Origin: Methanobacteriota archaeon
GTDB taxonomy: Archaea > Methanobacteriota > Methanobacteria > Methanobacteriales > Methanobacteriaceae
Direction: 5' to 3'
DNA length: 64,000 bases
Assembly: GCA_029556335.1 (NCBI GenBank)
Contig: JAKQFA010000030.1
Coordinates: 1 to 64,000 of the forward strand
The notes under the pieces were generated by a model. That model ran no database searches. It was given only the letters and a program-made list of their open reading frames with translations, and had not been told where the DNA came from. How positions within the stretch are numbered: the first letter of the stretch is position 1; every line of letters starts with the position of its first letter. Both the position numbers and the translations under genes were made by a program. Shown here in pieces: positions 1 to 8,429 of the stretch.

Positions 1-927
1 GGTAATTTATCCTTTGTTCATGACTACAAAGCCATCTACAACCGGGATCTGCTGGCTAACATTGACCAGGACGTGATCAGATCCCACGCCCCCCAGGTGG
101 TGGTGGAATGTGCCCATGGTATAATGGCCCCCATCACCCCCCTTATACTGGAAGCCCTGGATTGTGAAACCATCATGACCGGGTGCCAGCCCACCGAAAA
201 AAAGTTCAAATTCCCGGAGCCAAGTCCAGAAAGCCTTCACCTGATATCTAAGCTGGTAATGGCCAGTGGCTCAGATCTGGGTGTTGCCCTGGACAATGAC
301 CGGGACCGGGTGGTTTTCATTGATGAAGAGGGAAACATCTTAAGGGACCAAACTGCCCTGGCAATATTTGCCAAGAACGCCCTGAAAGAAAACCCTGGAG
401 GAAAAATCGTTACATCAGTGGTGGCCTCCATGTCCCTTGATGAGATAGTTAAAGATAATGGGGGAACCCTCATCAAGACCCCGGTGGATTTAGTTTTAAA
501 TGGAGTCCTGGAGGAGGGAGCTGTTTTTGGTGGAGATGAGCCAGGTTTGTACGTTTTCCCCCACTTCAATTTATCCTTCGATGCCATTTACGCGGCGCTG
601 AAAATGTTGGAAATTATCTGTAAAAGTGGCAAACCCTTATCCAAGCTGGTGAAGGAGATACCCGAATACGAGAGGCACATATTTTCCATAGCCTGTGAAC
701 ACGCCCAGAAAGCCAGGGTTATAGAGAGTTTATGCAGATATTACAAGGATAGGGTGGAGTTGAATATGGGAGACGGGTTCCGGGCAGATAGGGAGGATAC
801 TGTAGTAGTGGTAAGGCCCTCCCGATTCGAGCCCCTGGTACGTGTTTATCTGGAGGCCAAGTCACCGGAGAAGTTAATGGAGCTGCAGGGTGAAATTAAG
901 AAGCTCATCAAGAAGTTTTCCAGATAA
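1..927 (+). CDS. Phosphohexomutase family protein (phosphoglucomutase/phosphoglucosamine mutase type), 5' end outside window
   Basis: The reading frame is open from the first base, so the start and the active-site serine loop lie upstream of the window. Three C-terminal hallmarks of alpha-D-phosphohexomutases are visible, all as variants: the metal loop DNDRDR (bases 292-309; usual DGDGDR), the sugar loop GGDEPG (usual GGExSG) and the phosphate loop RPSRFEP near the end (usual RPSGTEP). Such enzymes interconvert 1- and 6-phosphosugars in the cytoplasm, feeding nucleotide-sugar synthesis. The stop is followed 31 bp later by a GT20 synthase, so shared sugar-phosphate metabolism is likely. The altered loops make the exact substrate uncertain; GlmM, PMM/PGM or a phosphopentomutase-like role are all possible. 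Confidence 0.75.
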   Translation, partial: GNLSFVHDYKAIYNRDLLANIDQDVIRSHAPQVVVECAHGIMAPITPLILEALDCETIMTGCQPTEKKFKFPEPSPESLHLISKLVMASGSDLGVALDNDRDRVVFIDEEGNILRDQTALAIFAKNALKENPGGKIVTSVVASMSLDEIVKDNGGTLIKTPVDLVLNGVLEEGAVFGGDEPGLYVFPHFNLSFDAIYAALKMLEIICKSGKPLSKLVKEIPEYERHIFSIACEHAQKARVIESLCRYYKDRVELNMGDGFRADREDTVVVVRPSRFEPLVRVYLEAKSPEKLMELQGEIKKLIKKFSR

Positions 928-958
928 TAGGAATCATAAAAAAAAGAGGGGTTGGGAG

Positions 959-2458
959 ATGGTTATTAAAGAAGATGACCCCCGGGTTAAGGTTCAGAAA
1001 TTCCTGAAAGACAAGCACCTGATAATAGCCTCCAACCGGGGACCAGTGGAATTTAAGAAGGACAAAAAGGGCAACGTAGAACTTAGAAGGGGTGCTGGAG
1101 GACTGGTTTCAACGTTAATGCCCTTGATGGAGGCGGTTAAAGGTACCTGGGTGGCCAGTGCCATGTCCCTGGTGGATGCCGAGGTAGCAGCACAGTACCC
1201 GGAAAATCGGGTCCCCATAACCCTGGATGATCCTAAATTCATGATCCCCTATGTGGTGGTGGATCGGGAGAGGTACGATTACTACTACAGTGTAATCAGC
1301 AACCCCCTCCTCTGGTTTGTGCAGCATTACATGTGGAATCCGCCCTACACCCCTGAGATCGATCAGAATATCCACGAGGCCTGGGAGAAGGGTTATCTCC
1401 ATGTGAATCGTCTTTTTTCACGGAGGATAGTGGAGGAAGTGGAGAGATCCGAGGATGAGCCAGTGGTGATGCTCCAGGATTATCATCTCTACCTGTGCCC
1501 CACCTTGATCCGTGAAGAACTGGATGATATCTTCCTAAGCCAGTTTATCCACATCCCCTGGCCCCAGGCAGACTATTTCAGTATACTCCCCTCCTACATG
1601 GAGGAATCCATAATCAGGGGGCTTCTCTCCAATGACCTCCTCGGATTTCACATACCAAAATACGTGTACAACTTCCTTAGTACCTGCGAAAGGTACGCTG
1701 ATGCAGTTGACTACCAGAGGCAGCAGGTCCAATTTGAGGGTAGGGTGGTGCACGTGAAAAGTTATCCCATCTCAGTGGATGATGAAGGGATAAAATCCTC
1801 TGCTGCCTCAGAAGAGGTTAGGGAAAAGGAGAAATTGATAAAAGAGTTGAAGGGGGATAACATCCTTATTTATCGCACCGACCGGGCGGATCTGAGTAAA
1901 AATATTGTGAGGGGCTTCCGGGCCTACGATCTCTTCCTGGAGGAGCACCCGGAATTCAGGGGTAAAGTCAAATTCCTAACCACCGGCAAACCCACCCGGC
2001 AGCAGATAAAGGAGTACCGGGATTATCACACGGAGATCCAGCGAATTATAGGGGAAATTAACTCCAAACACCTTAAAGACGGATGGAAACCCATTGAGCA
2101 CATATTCAGGGCTGATTACTCCCTGGTCCTGGCGGCCTTTAAGAACTACGATTGCCTGATTGTCAACCCCATTGCTGATGGTATGAACATCGTACCCAAG
2201 GAGGCCTCGGTGATCAACGAAGAAAATGGGGTGCTCATCCTGTCTGATAAGGCCGGGTGCTACGAGGAGTTAAAGGATTATTCCCTGAATGTGAACCCCT
2301 TCGATGTATCTGAAACTGCAGAGGCCTTCTACACAGCCCTTACCATGGATGAGAATGAGAAGAAACAGCGCATGCAGGGCTTGAAAAAAAAGATAAGTGA
2401 AAGGAACATTTTCCACTGGATAACTGACCAATTCCAGGACATCGAGAATTTATTCTAA
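959..2458 (+). CDS. otsA: Trehalose-6-phosphate synthase-like glycosyltransferase (GT20)
   Basis: A 499-residue GT20 protein of normal family length. Motifs in order: an N-terminal SNRGPVEF acceptor loop and GGLVSTL, WPQADYF in the middle, a sugar-nucleotide region with RTDRADLSKNIVRGF, and NPIADGMNIVPKE near the C-terminus. OtsA joins a nucleotide-activated glucose to glucose-6-phosphate to give trehalose-6-phosphate, a compatible-solute precursor. The start at 959 is chosen because a GAGGGGTTGGGAG tract precedes it; the frame is open further upstream to 890 but that stretch overlaps the mutase gene and has no homology. The usual Arg in NPxRDGMN is Ala here and the VDRLDYTKG-like segment is altered, so a related glucosyl-phosphate synthase is possible. 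No OtsB phosphatase is nearby. Confidence 0.72.
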   Translation: MVIKEDDPRVKVQKFLKDKHLIIASNRGPVEFKKDKKGNVELRRGAGGLVSTLMPLMEAVKGTWVASAMSLVDAEVAAQYPENRVPITLDDPKFMIPYVVVDRERYDYYYSVISNPLLWFVQHYMWNPPYTPEIDQNIHEAWEKGYLHVNRLFSRRIVEEVERSEDEPVVMLQDYHLYLCPTLIREELDDIFLSQFIHIPWPQADYFSILPSYMEESIIRGLLSNDLLGFHIPKYVYNFLSTCERYADAVDYQRQQVQFEGRVVHVKSYPISVDDEGIKSSAASEEVREKEKLIKELKGDNILIYRTDRADLSKNIVRGFRAYDLFLEEHPEFRGKVKFLTTGKPTRQQIKEYRDYHTEIQRIIGEINSKHLKDGWKPIEHIFRADYSLVLAAFKNYDCLIVNPIADGMNIVPKEASVINEENGVLILSDKAGCYEELKDYSLNVNPFDVSETAEAFYTALTMDENEKKQRMQGLKKKISERNIFHWITDQFQDIENLF

Positions 2459-2479
2459 TCCTCAACTTGATTCCTGTTT

Positions 2480-3250
2480 TTAGGGGCCTGGAAAGATGAG
2501 TTTGGCTGGATTATCACGGCACATCCTTTCCACCTCTTCCCTGGAAATTCCCTGGCCTATCATCTCCTCGGCAAAGATCCGGAGGCCCGAAACTGGGGTG
2601 GGGTTGTGGATCTGGCCCAGGTCAGTGGCCATGATACACCGATCCGGCCCAACCTCCTGGATGGCTTGGGCTATTTTCTCCAGGCCCAGACCATCATGGA
2701 GGGGCCTGGTGGCCACGTAGCAGTGCTCCAGGTAGGCCCTCCTGGACATCTCCTTCTGCTCCTCCAGGGATGCATTCACCACCTGGGTAAGGGGATGGTT
2801 AACCAGCAATCGCTTCACCCCCAGGCTCTTGGCATGGTCCAGAACCTGGAGTATCTCCACAGGCGAGAGGTGGCCTGTTCCCAGGGCCAGGTCGTAGTCC
2901 CGCACCGCTACCAGCACTTCCTCCAGTTTTTCTTCCTCCAAGTCCACCTCTTGGTGGTGGATGGTGGGGAGCCAGACTATCCGGCCACCGTGGAGGGCTG
3001 AGGCCTCCACTGCATGGGAGTTAAGACCCCCAACACTGAGGTTAAGGGTCACTCCCCCTATAACCTTAAAGTCAGCAAGTTCAGAGGCTAGCTGGGCCCG
3101 GGCGGAGGTGGGTTCCAGGTGTGATTTGATGACGATGGCCTCCATCCCTGCCTTCCTGGCCTGGATGCCTGCCTCCACGTCGCTGGTGATCCGGGGCCGG
3201 GTATCAGGGGAGGTGTGGATGTGGGTGTCTATAAATCCGGCTAAATCCAC
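2480..3250 (-). CDS. DUF6282 family amidohydrolase-like protein
   Basis: A 256-residue protein with the layout of a TIM-barrel metal-dependent hydrolase. DTHIHTSPD at residues 8-16 supplies the HxH metal pair; KSHLEPT, TGHLSP, NHPLTQ and ATDLGQ carry the later His and Asp positions. The family is recognised as DUF6282 and I know of no proven substrate. It starts 4 bp after the stop of the fumarase beta gene on the same strand, so the two are almost certainly co-transcribed, which hints at carboxylic acid or cyclic amide chemistry, but that is inference. No signal peptide or membrane segment is seen. The gene converges on otsA with only 21 bp between stops. Confidence 0.72.
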   Translation of the reverse strand: MDLAGFIDTHIHTSPDTRPRITSDVEAGIQARKAGMEAIVIKSHLEPTSARAQLASELADFKVIGGVTLNLSVGGLNSHAVEASALHGGRIVWLPTIHHQEVDLEEEKLEEVLVAVRDYDLALGTGHLSPVEILQVLDHAKSLGVKRLLVNHPLTQVVNASLEEQKEMSRRAYLEHCYVATRPLHDGLGLEKIAQAIQEVGPDRCIMATDLGQIHNPTPVSGLRIFAEEMIGQGISREEVERMCRDNPAKLIFPGP

Positions 3251-3254
3251 AGCT

Positions 3255-3797
3255 TCACTCCCCTCCCTGGCGTGCCTCCTGGTAGAGGTCTCTGCCTGTT
3301 GAATCCATGGTGACGATTAAGGGGCCGAAGTTTTCCACTTCCAACTCCCAGATTGCCTCTGGAACCCCCAGGTCCAGCCAGAAAACATGTTCAATCCTCT
3401 TCACGGCCTGGACGTAGAGGGCGGCGCAGCCCCCCACCGCTGATAGGAACACGGCCCCGTTTCTTTTAAGTGCCTCCATTGTGGTGCGGTCCATGCCACC
3501 CTTACCTATAACTGCCTTAACACCTCCATCCAGGACTTGGGCTTGGTAGGGGTTCATCCTGGTGCTGGTGGTGGGTCCCACCGCCACCATCCGGTACTGT
3601 CCATCCTCTTCTTGGATTATGGGGCCGGCGTGGAATATCACCGCACCCTCCAGATCCATGGGGGCCCCTTCCTCCACCATCCGCTTGTGGGCGCTGTCCC
3701 GGGCTGTGTAAATGGTTCCGGAAAGGTGTACTGTGTCTTTGACTCGTAATTTTCTGGTTTCCCCCCCTGAGAGGGGTGTTTTGAGTTTAAACTCCAT
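3255..3797 (-). CDS. fumB: Class I fumarate hydratase beta subunit (C-terminal domain protein)
   Basis: A 180-residue protein matching the beta half of the two-subunit, oxygen-sensitive [4Fe-4S] fumarase: FHAGPII, GPTTSTRM, GKGGM and GGCAALY appear in the expected order. With an alpha subunit it hydrates fumarate to malate in the incomplete reductive citrate cycle of Methanobacteriales. The alpha gene is not in this window, so the two genes are unlinked or alpha lies elsewhere. It is the first gene of a two-gene minus-strand unit with the DUF6282 hydrolase 4 bp downstream. The divergent DUF2070 gene begins 95 bp away, leaving a shared promoter region. A related tartrate dehydratase subunit is the main alternative. 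Confidence 0.85.
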   Translation of the reverse strand: MEFKLKTPLSGGETRKLRVKDTVHLSGTIYTARDSAHKRMVEEGAPMDLEGAVIFHAGPIIQEEDGQYRMVAVGPTTSTRMNPYQAQVLDGGVKAVIGKGGMDRTTMEALKRNGAVFLSAVGGCAALYVQAVKRIEHVFWLDLGVPEAIWELEVENFGPLIVTMDSTGRDLYQEARQGGE

Positions 3798-3892
3798 ATT
3801 TTGTCTCCTGGTCTATCTTTTTATAGGGTGAAGGGTAATGGTTATATTGCTATCTTTACCATTCATCAGCATTAAAAGTTTAGAGGTAGGTT

Positions 3893-5716
3893 ATGTCGGC
3901 AGTTGACAATCTTATGGGGCTAACCAAGTACCTTGTGGTTCTGCCCGAGAGCAATATATCCATTTTGAGCATGGTATTCCTAGGCTTCCTCACCGGAACC
4001 ATGGCCTCCTATCTAGAACCCGGGATCAACCTCTTCGATAGTGTAGTGTACGGTGGTTCGGCTGGGTTTCTCATCTTCGGTTTGATGTCCATCATGGCCG
4101 GGGCCCTGACCCAGCCCTGGGTTAACAGCCTGGAGGGCCGGCACATGAAGATGAAGCAGTCCCTGTTCCTGGCCCTGGTCACCATGCTGGTGGTGGCCCT
4201 GGTGTACCTGGTGGGGAGCCTGATATCCACCTTCACATTTAACAGTTACACCATAAACGCCCTGATATACGGCTGTGCCCTGGCCTTCGCCCTGAGGACC
4301 CTGGTTATCTGGGGGACCAGTAACATCAGCTTCCTCCAGTCATTACCAGTTGCCGCCACCCAGCCGGTGCTCATCCTGAGCATGGTCCTGGTGTTGGTGT
4401 CCCTAACCAGCCTGGAAACCAACTTCGGCCCGTTCAGTATACTGGCACTGGTTCCTAAGGCCATAATTGCAGGTGCCATTTTGATACTGGCCATATATTC
4501 ATTTGTACTGGTAATTGAATCCCCCATAAAACGTAACCTTGGGGTGGGGGGCCTGGAGTTGCTGAGCCTCTTCATCGCCCACATAACTGAGGGATCTGAT
4601 GCCCTGGAAAACGTTTTCCAGGACATGGGCGAACCCATCGACACCCTGGTAGGGGTGGTGAGCTTCAAGGGTGAAGAAAAAGTGAAGGGCATCCTAATAT
4701 CCCCCTGCGTCCATCCTGGGCCGGTGGGGAGCATAGGTGGGGGTAACATGCCCACTGAACTGGCCCAGCATATGGATTGCTTTACCATGGTCTGCCATGG
4801 ACCATCCACCCATGATTTCAACCCAGTATCGGCCCGGGAGATCAGGAAAATAGAAAAGGTGGTGAGGGATGCTCTGGATGAGATGGAGTACTCATCCCAT
4901 GCCACGAAGTTCTTCCGGGTGCGCTGTGAAGAAGCAGTGCTGGGAGTTCAGTACCTGGGGGATAATCTGCTACTCTTGGCTACTTTTGCACCCCACGGCT
5001 TTGATGATATAGAGTTTGGCGTGGGTTTATCACTGATCAAGGCAGCAGAGGGCCGGGACGGAGTGGATAATGTGGTGCTGGTGGACTGTCACAACAGCTT
5101 CAAAGGAGAATCCGGCCGGGTTTTAGCGGGTAATAAAGAGGTTTTCCAGCTTTTATGTGCCGTTGAGAATATAAAAAGGCCTGAAGAGACTGGTAATGTG
5201 CGGATGGGTTGGGCTCATGACCCCCTAAGTCACTTGGACCGTAAGGATGGTGTGGGGCAGAGCGGAGTTAAGGCCATGGTGGTGGAGGTGGATAGCCAGA
5301 AAACAGGCTACATACTCCTGGACAGCAACAACATGATCCAGGGCTTCCGGGAAGAGCTAATAGAAGAAGTGCTGAAGCTGGGATTGGACGAGGTGGAGGT
5401 CATGACCACGGACACCCACTACGTTAACACCCTCTCCGGTGGCCACAACCCCCTGGGTGTTAAGAAAAAGGATGAAATAACTGCAGGTGTGCTGGGATGC
5501 GTCCAGAAAGCTCTAGGTGACCTGGAATCCGTGAAGGTGGGCTGTAAAACCAGTCGCCTCTCGGGAATTAACACCCTGGGCCCCACCCAGGCCACGGAAC
5601 TGGTAACCACCATCAGCTCCATTGTGGCGGTGAGCCGCATCTTCGCACCACTGGTACTGATTGTGGCCCTGTTATTCGCCTTTGTATGGATTTTCTACGG
5701 CGCCCTGCACCTGTGA
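3893..5716 (+). CDS. DUF2070 archaeal integral membrane protein
   Basis: A 607-residue protein with about seven hydrophobic segments in residues 15-215, a large soluble domain, and a last pair of hydrophobic stretches at the C-terminus (about 570-607). The soluble part has conserved-looking His/Asp motifs: SPCVHPGPVGS, CHGPSTHD, VDCHNSFKGE and TDTHYVN with SGGHNPLG, which look like a metal-dependent catalytic centre facing one side of the membrane. This is the DUF2070 family of euryarchaea; no function is established to my knowledge. The gene stands alone between divergent and convergent neighbours. A GAGGTAGGTT stretch just before the ATG may be its ribosome binding site. Confidence 0.8.
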   Translation: MSAVDNLMGLTKYLVVLPESNISILSMVFLGFLTGTMASYLEPGINLFDSVVYGGSAGFLIFGLMSIMAGALTQPWVNSLEGRHMKMKQSLFLALVTMLVVALVYLVGSLISTFTFNSYTINALIYGCALAFALRTLVIWGTSNISFLQSLPVAATQPVLILSMVLVLVSLTSLETNFGPFSILALVPKAIIAGAILILAIYSFVLVIESPIKRNLGVGGLELLSLFIAHITEGSDALENVFQDMGEPIDTLVGVVSFKGEEKVKGILISPCVHPGPVGSIGGGNMPTELAQHMDCFTMVCHGPSTHDFNPVSAREIRKIEKVVRDALDEMEYSSHATKFFRVRCEEAVLGVQYLGDNLLLLATFAPHGFDDIEFGVGLSLIKAAEGRDGVDNVVLVDCHNSFKGESGRVLAGNKEVFQLLCAVENIKRPEETGNVRMGWAHDPLSHLDRKDGVGQSGVKAMVVEVDSQKTGYILLDSNNMIQGFREELIEEVLKLGLDEVEVMTTDTHYVNTLSGGHNPLGVKKKDEITAGVLGCVQKALGDLESVKVGCKTSRLSGINTLGPTQATELVTTISSIVAVSRIFAPLVLIVALLFAFVWIFYGALHL

Positions 5717-5739
5717 GGGTACCTGAAAAAGAAGGTGGA

Positions 5740-6021
5740 TCAGAGTAAGTTCATGAACATGGTCCACAGCATGTACCAGAACAGTAGGAAGGGTACGATT
5801 CCACTCCACAACCAGCCCTTGAAGCCACCTACTTCTTCTTTCCCAAAGAGTTTCTCGGATAACTGGCCGGAGAGGTAGAGGATCACCAGCCCCACCAGTG
5901 TAGCCAGGGCCTCGTTGGTGCCCACACCGGATATGGCTCCAGTTGATAATAGGAATGACAAGAAAGCTGCCACTAGGGCTGCGATAATGTGTACAGTAAC
6001 TACTTTAGCTTCTACTTCCAT
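5740..6021 (-). CDS. Small archaeal membrane protein, EMC6-like (DUF5379 type)
   Basis: A 93-residue protein with three predicted membrane segments: residues 8-27, 35-53 and 70-92, with an NEALA motif before the second and GWLWSGIVPFLLFWYMLW in the third. Size, three-helix layout, the Asn before helix two and the Trp-rich last helix resemble archaeal homologues of EMC6, a subunit of the eukaryotic ER membrane insertase; this is family resemblance by eye, not a search result. It is transcribed divergently from the NFACT/RqcH gene with about 60 bp between starts. If correct, it would act in membrane-protein insertion or assembly. Confidence 0.55.
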   Translation of the reverse strand: MEVEAKVVTVHIIAALVAAFLSFLLSTGAISGVGTNEALATLVGLVILYLSGQLSEKLFGKEEVGGFKGWLWSGIVPFLLFWYMLWTMFMNLL

Positions 6022-6082
6022 TTTTTACCTCCGATTTATAACTATAACTTTTCATATAATATAGATGAGGGTGTATTTGACC

Positions 6083-8047
6083 ATGAAACCCATGTCCAAC
6101 GTTGATGTTTATGCAATATGCCAGGAATTAAAGGATATCCTGATTGATAGTCGCATGCAAAAAGCTTACCAGCCCACTAAGGATACTGTTCTCATACGAT
6201 TCCACGTGGCGGGCCAGGGCCGGGTGGACCTGATCCTGCAGGCCGGGGTGCGGGTGCACACCACCCACTATCCACCCCCAAACCCCCAGCTACCACCCTC
6301 CTTCCCCATGTTACTGCGCAAGTACCTGAAGAACGCCACCGTGGTAGGGGTCCGACAGCACCACTTTGACCGTATCCTGGAGTTGGACCTCCAGAAAGAA
6401 CAGCGATACCGGCTGGTTGTTGAACTTTTCTCCCCAGGCAATATAATACTTTTGGATGAGGAGGATCGGATCATGCTCCCCCTGAAAAGGAGACTCCTAC
6501 GGGAGAGGAAGCTGGCCTCCCATGAAGAGTACCACTACCCAACTGGTAAGGGTATCAACCCCCTGGAACTAGATTACCTGGATCTGGAGAATCTCCTTAA
6601 GGAGTCTGATAGCGACGTGATCCGCACCCTGGCCCGCAGTGGCCTGGGGGGACTGTACGCCGAGGAAGTCCTACTAAGGGCCGGGTTGGATAAGAAGAAG
6701 CCCAGCATGGACCTTGATGAGGGGGAAGTGCAGCTGATATTCAACTCCATCCAGAGTATATTCCAGCCCCTGAAGGACCAGGACCTGCACCCCCAGATCA
6801 TCCAGGGGGATAAGGAGGACGTGCTCCCCCTGGACCTGGAGTACTACCAGGACCGGGAGAAGAAGAGCTTTAAAACCTTTAACCAGGCCCTGGATGAATT
6901 CTACAGCAGCAAGTTCGGGGAGGATATCAAGAAGGAACAGGAAGACGTGTGGAAGGTGGAGGTGGCTAAGTACGAGAAACGGCTGCGCATCCAGGAGGAA
7001 ACCCTAGAAGGATTTGAACGCACCATAGTGGATTCTAGCCGGAAGGGGGATCTCCTGTACTCCCACTACCAAGAACTGCAGAGCCTCATTGACACCATCC
7101 AATCAGCATTGAAGAACCACTCCTACAAGGAAATCGCAGCCACCTTCAAGAAGGCCAAGAAGGAGGGGGTTGAGGAGGCCCAGATCATAGAATCCATGGA
7201 TAAGATGGGACTGGTCACCCTTAAACTGGAGGATGAACACCTCAACCTGGATCCCCGATTAAGTCTCCCGGAGAATGCGGAGACCTACTACAACCGTGGG
7301 AAGAAGGCCAAGCGAAAGATCCCCGGGGTGAAGATGGCCATTGAAAGGACCCGCCGGGACCTGGAGAAGGTGAAGGCCAAAGGGGAAATAGCCCTGGAAC
7401 GGGTTAAGATCCCCCAGAGACGCGTGAAAAGGGAGCTTAAATGGTTCGAGAAGATGCGCTGGTTCCTGTCCTCCCAGGGCCACTTGGTGGTAGGGGGACG
7501 GGACGCCACCACCAACGACCTGGTGGTCAAACGCCACATGGAAAGCCATGACCTGTACCTGCACAGCGACATACACGGCGCACCATCAGTGGTGATAAAA
7601 AGAGGAGACCAGGAAATAAGTGAAGAAACCATCCAGGAAGCAGCAAACCTGGCTGCCTCCTTCTCCAGTGCCTGGGGCAAGGGTTACACAAGCCAGGATG
7701 TCTACTGGGTCCACCCGGACCAGGTCTCCAAAACCCCCCAATCCGGAGAGTTCCTGGGCAGGGGTGCCTTCATAATCCGGGGCAGCCGGAACTACATCCG
7801 TGGCGTGCCCCTGGAAGTGGCGGTGGGGGTGGTGGACTACCAGGGAGAGCGGCTGATGGCCGGGCCCCAGGAGGCTGTCTCCCAGTACACGGATAGGTAC
7901 GTGGTACTGAAGCCCGGTTACCGTAAAAAGGAAGAGCTCAGCCGGGAGATCAGGAAACACTTAAAACGGGATGATCTAGTCTCCCTGGAGGATATCATCC
8001 GGGTGTTACCCCCTGGAAAGTGTGATGTGCAGGAGAAGATGGGTTGA
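6083..8047 (+). CDS. rqcH: NFACT family ribosome rescue protein (RqcH/NEMF/Rqc2 homologue)
   Basis: A 654-residue protein with the full NFACT plan: NFACT-N from the start to about residue 180, coiled-coil M segments around residues 250-460, and NFACT-R near 470-600 with LHSDIHGAPSVVIK and RGAFIIRGSRNY. NFACT-N keeps the Asp-Arg pair (FDRIL, about residues 96-97) known to be needed for tRNA-directed C-terminal tailing in bacterial RqcH. The protein is expected to bind obstructed large ribosomal subunits and mark stalled chains. The start at 6083 is preferred because GAGGGTG sits 9 bp before it; an in-frame ATG at 6065 has a TATA-like sequence immediately upstream and no ribosome binding site. 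Confidence 0.88.
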   Translation: MKPMSNVDVYAICQELKDILIDSRMQKAYQPTKDTVLIRFHVAGQGRVDLILQAGVRVHTTHYPPPNPQLPPSFPMLLRKYLKNATVVGVRQHHFDRILELDLQKEQRYRLVVELFSPGNIILLDEEDRIMLPLKRRLLRERKLASHEEYHYPTGKGINPLELDYLDLENLLKESDSDVIRTLARSGLGGLYAEEVLLRAGLDKKKPSMDLDEGEVQLIFNSIQSIFQPLKDQDLHPQIIQGDKEDVLPLDLEYYQDREKKSFKTFNQALDEFYSSKFGEDIKKEQEDVWKVEVAKYEKRLRIQEETLEGFERTIVDSSRKGDLLYSHYQELQSLIDTIQSALKNHSYKEIAATFKKAKKEGVEEAQIIESMDKMGLVTLKLEDEHLNLDPRLSLPENAETYYNRGKKAKRKIPGVKMAIERTRRDLEKVKAKGEIALERVKIPQRRVKRELKWFEKMRWFLSSQGHLVVGGRDATTNDLVVKRHMESHDLYLHSDIHGAPSVVIKRGDQEISEETIQEAANLAASFSSAWGKGYTSQDVYWVHPDQVSKTPQSGEFLGRGAFIIRGSRNYIRGVPLEVAVGVVDYQGERLMAGPQEAVSQYTDRYVVLKPGYRKKEELSREIRKHLKRDDLVSLEDIIRVLPPGKCDVQEKMG

Positions 8048-8070
8048 ATTAGAGTAGGTGAGTTGAAATA

Positions 8071-8228
8071 CTGAAAACACTGGTTATACACGAATCCAAA
8101 TATGGAGCACCCTGGAGGTGGCCGGGTATCTATCCCTGGTTCTGATGGATCTGGAAGTTCTAAGAAAGGCAGTGGCTTATCCCCAGCAAGACATTGACCT
8201 CTTCAACCTAGCTGTGAAGAATCATTAG
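8071..8228 (+). pseudogene. Decayed flavodoxin-like gene remnant
   Basis: Bases 8071-8106 translate to LKTLVIHESKYG, a typical flavodoxin N-terminal strand and start of the FMN phosphate loop, without a proper start codon. From 8103 another frame reads on, rich in Leu and Val, to a stop at 8226-8228. The two pieces are in different frames and the middle of a flavodoxin is missing, so this looks like an internally deleted, frameshifted relic. The rest of the gap up to the next gene (8229-8429) shows no gene. The N-terminal match is short, so confidence is limited. Confidence 0.4.
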
Positions 8229-8429
8229 TTAGATATAAAGACGAGTATCAGGAAACAATATCCATGAAGAGGCTGAGGTATGGATTTTGTTAAAAACTTA
8301 TCCCTTAACATGAATATTGTAAGGATCAAGATCAGAAAAAAATGAATTTTTCCATTCCAGATTCACCCAGGTGGGGATGCGGAACCAAAGAAATCCTCCA
8401 CCTTGTATAGTAGGATGGGAGAGCCTAGT

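Noticed and set aside
4246..4905. 219-residue minus-strand ORF inside DUF2070
   Set aside because: Antisense to a well-supported membrane protein gene, with Met/Ser-rich composition typical of shadows.
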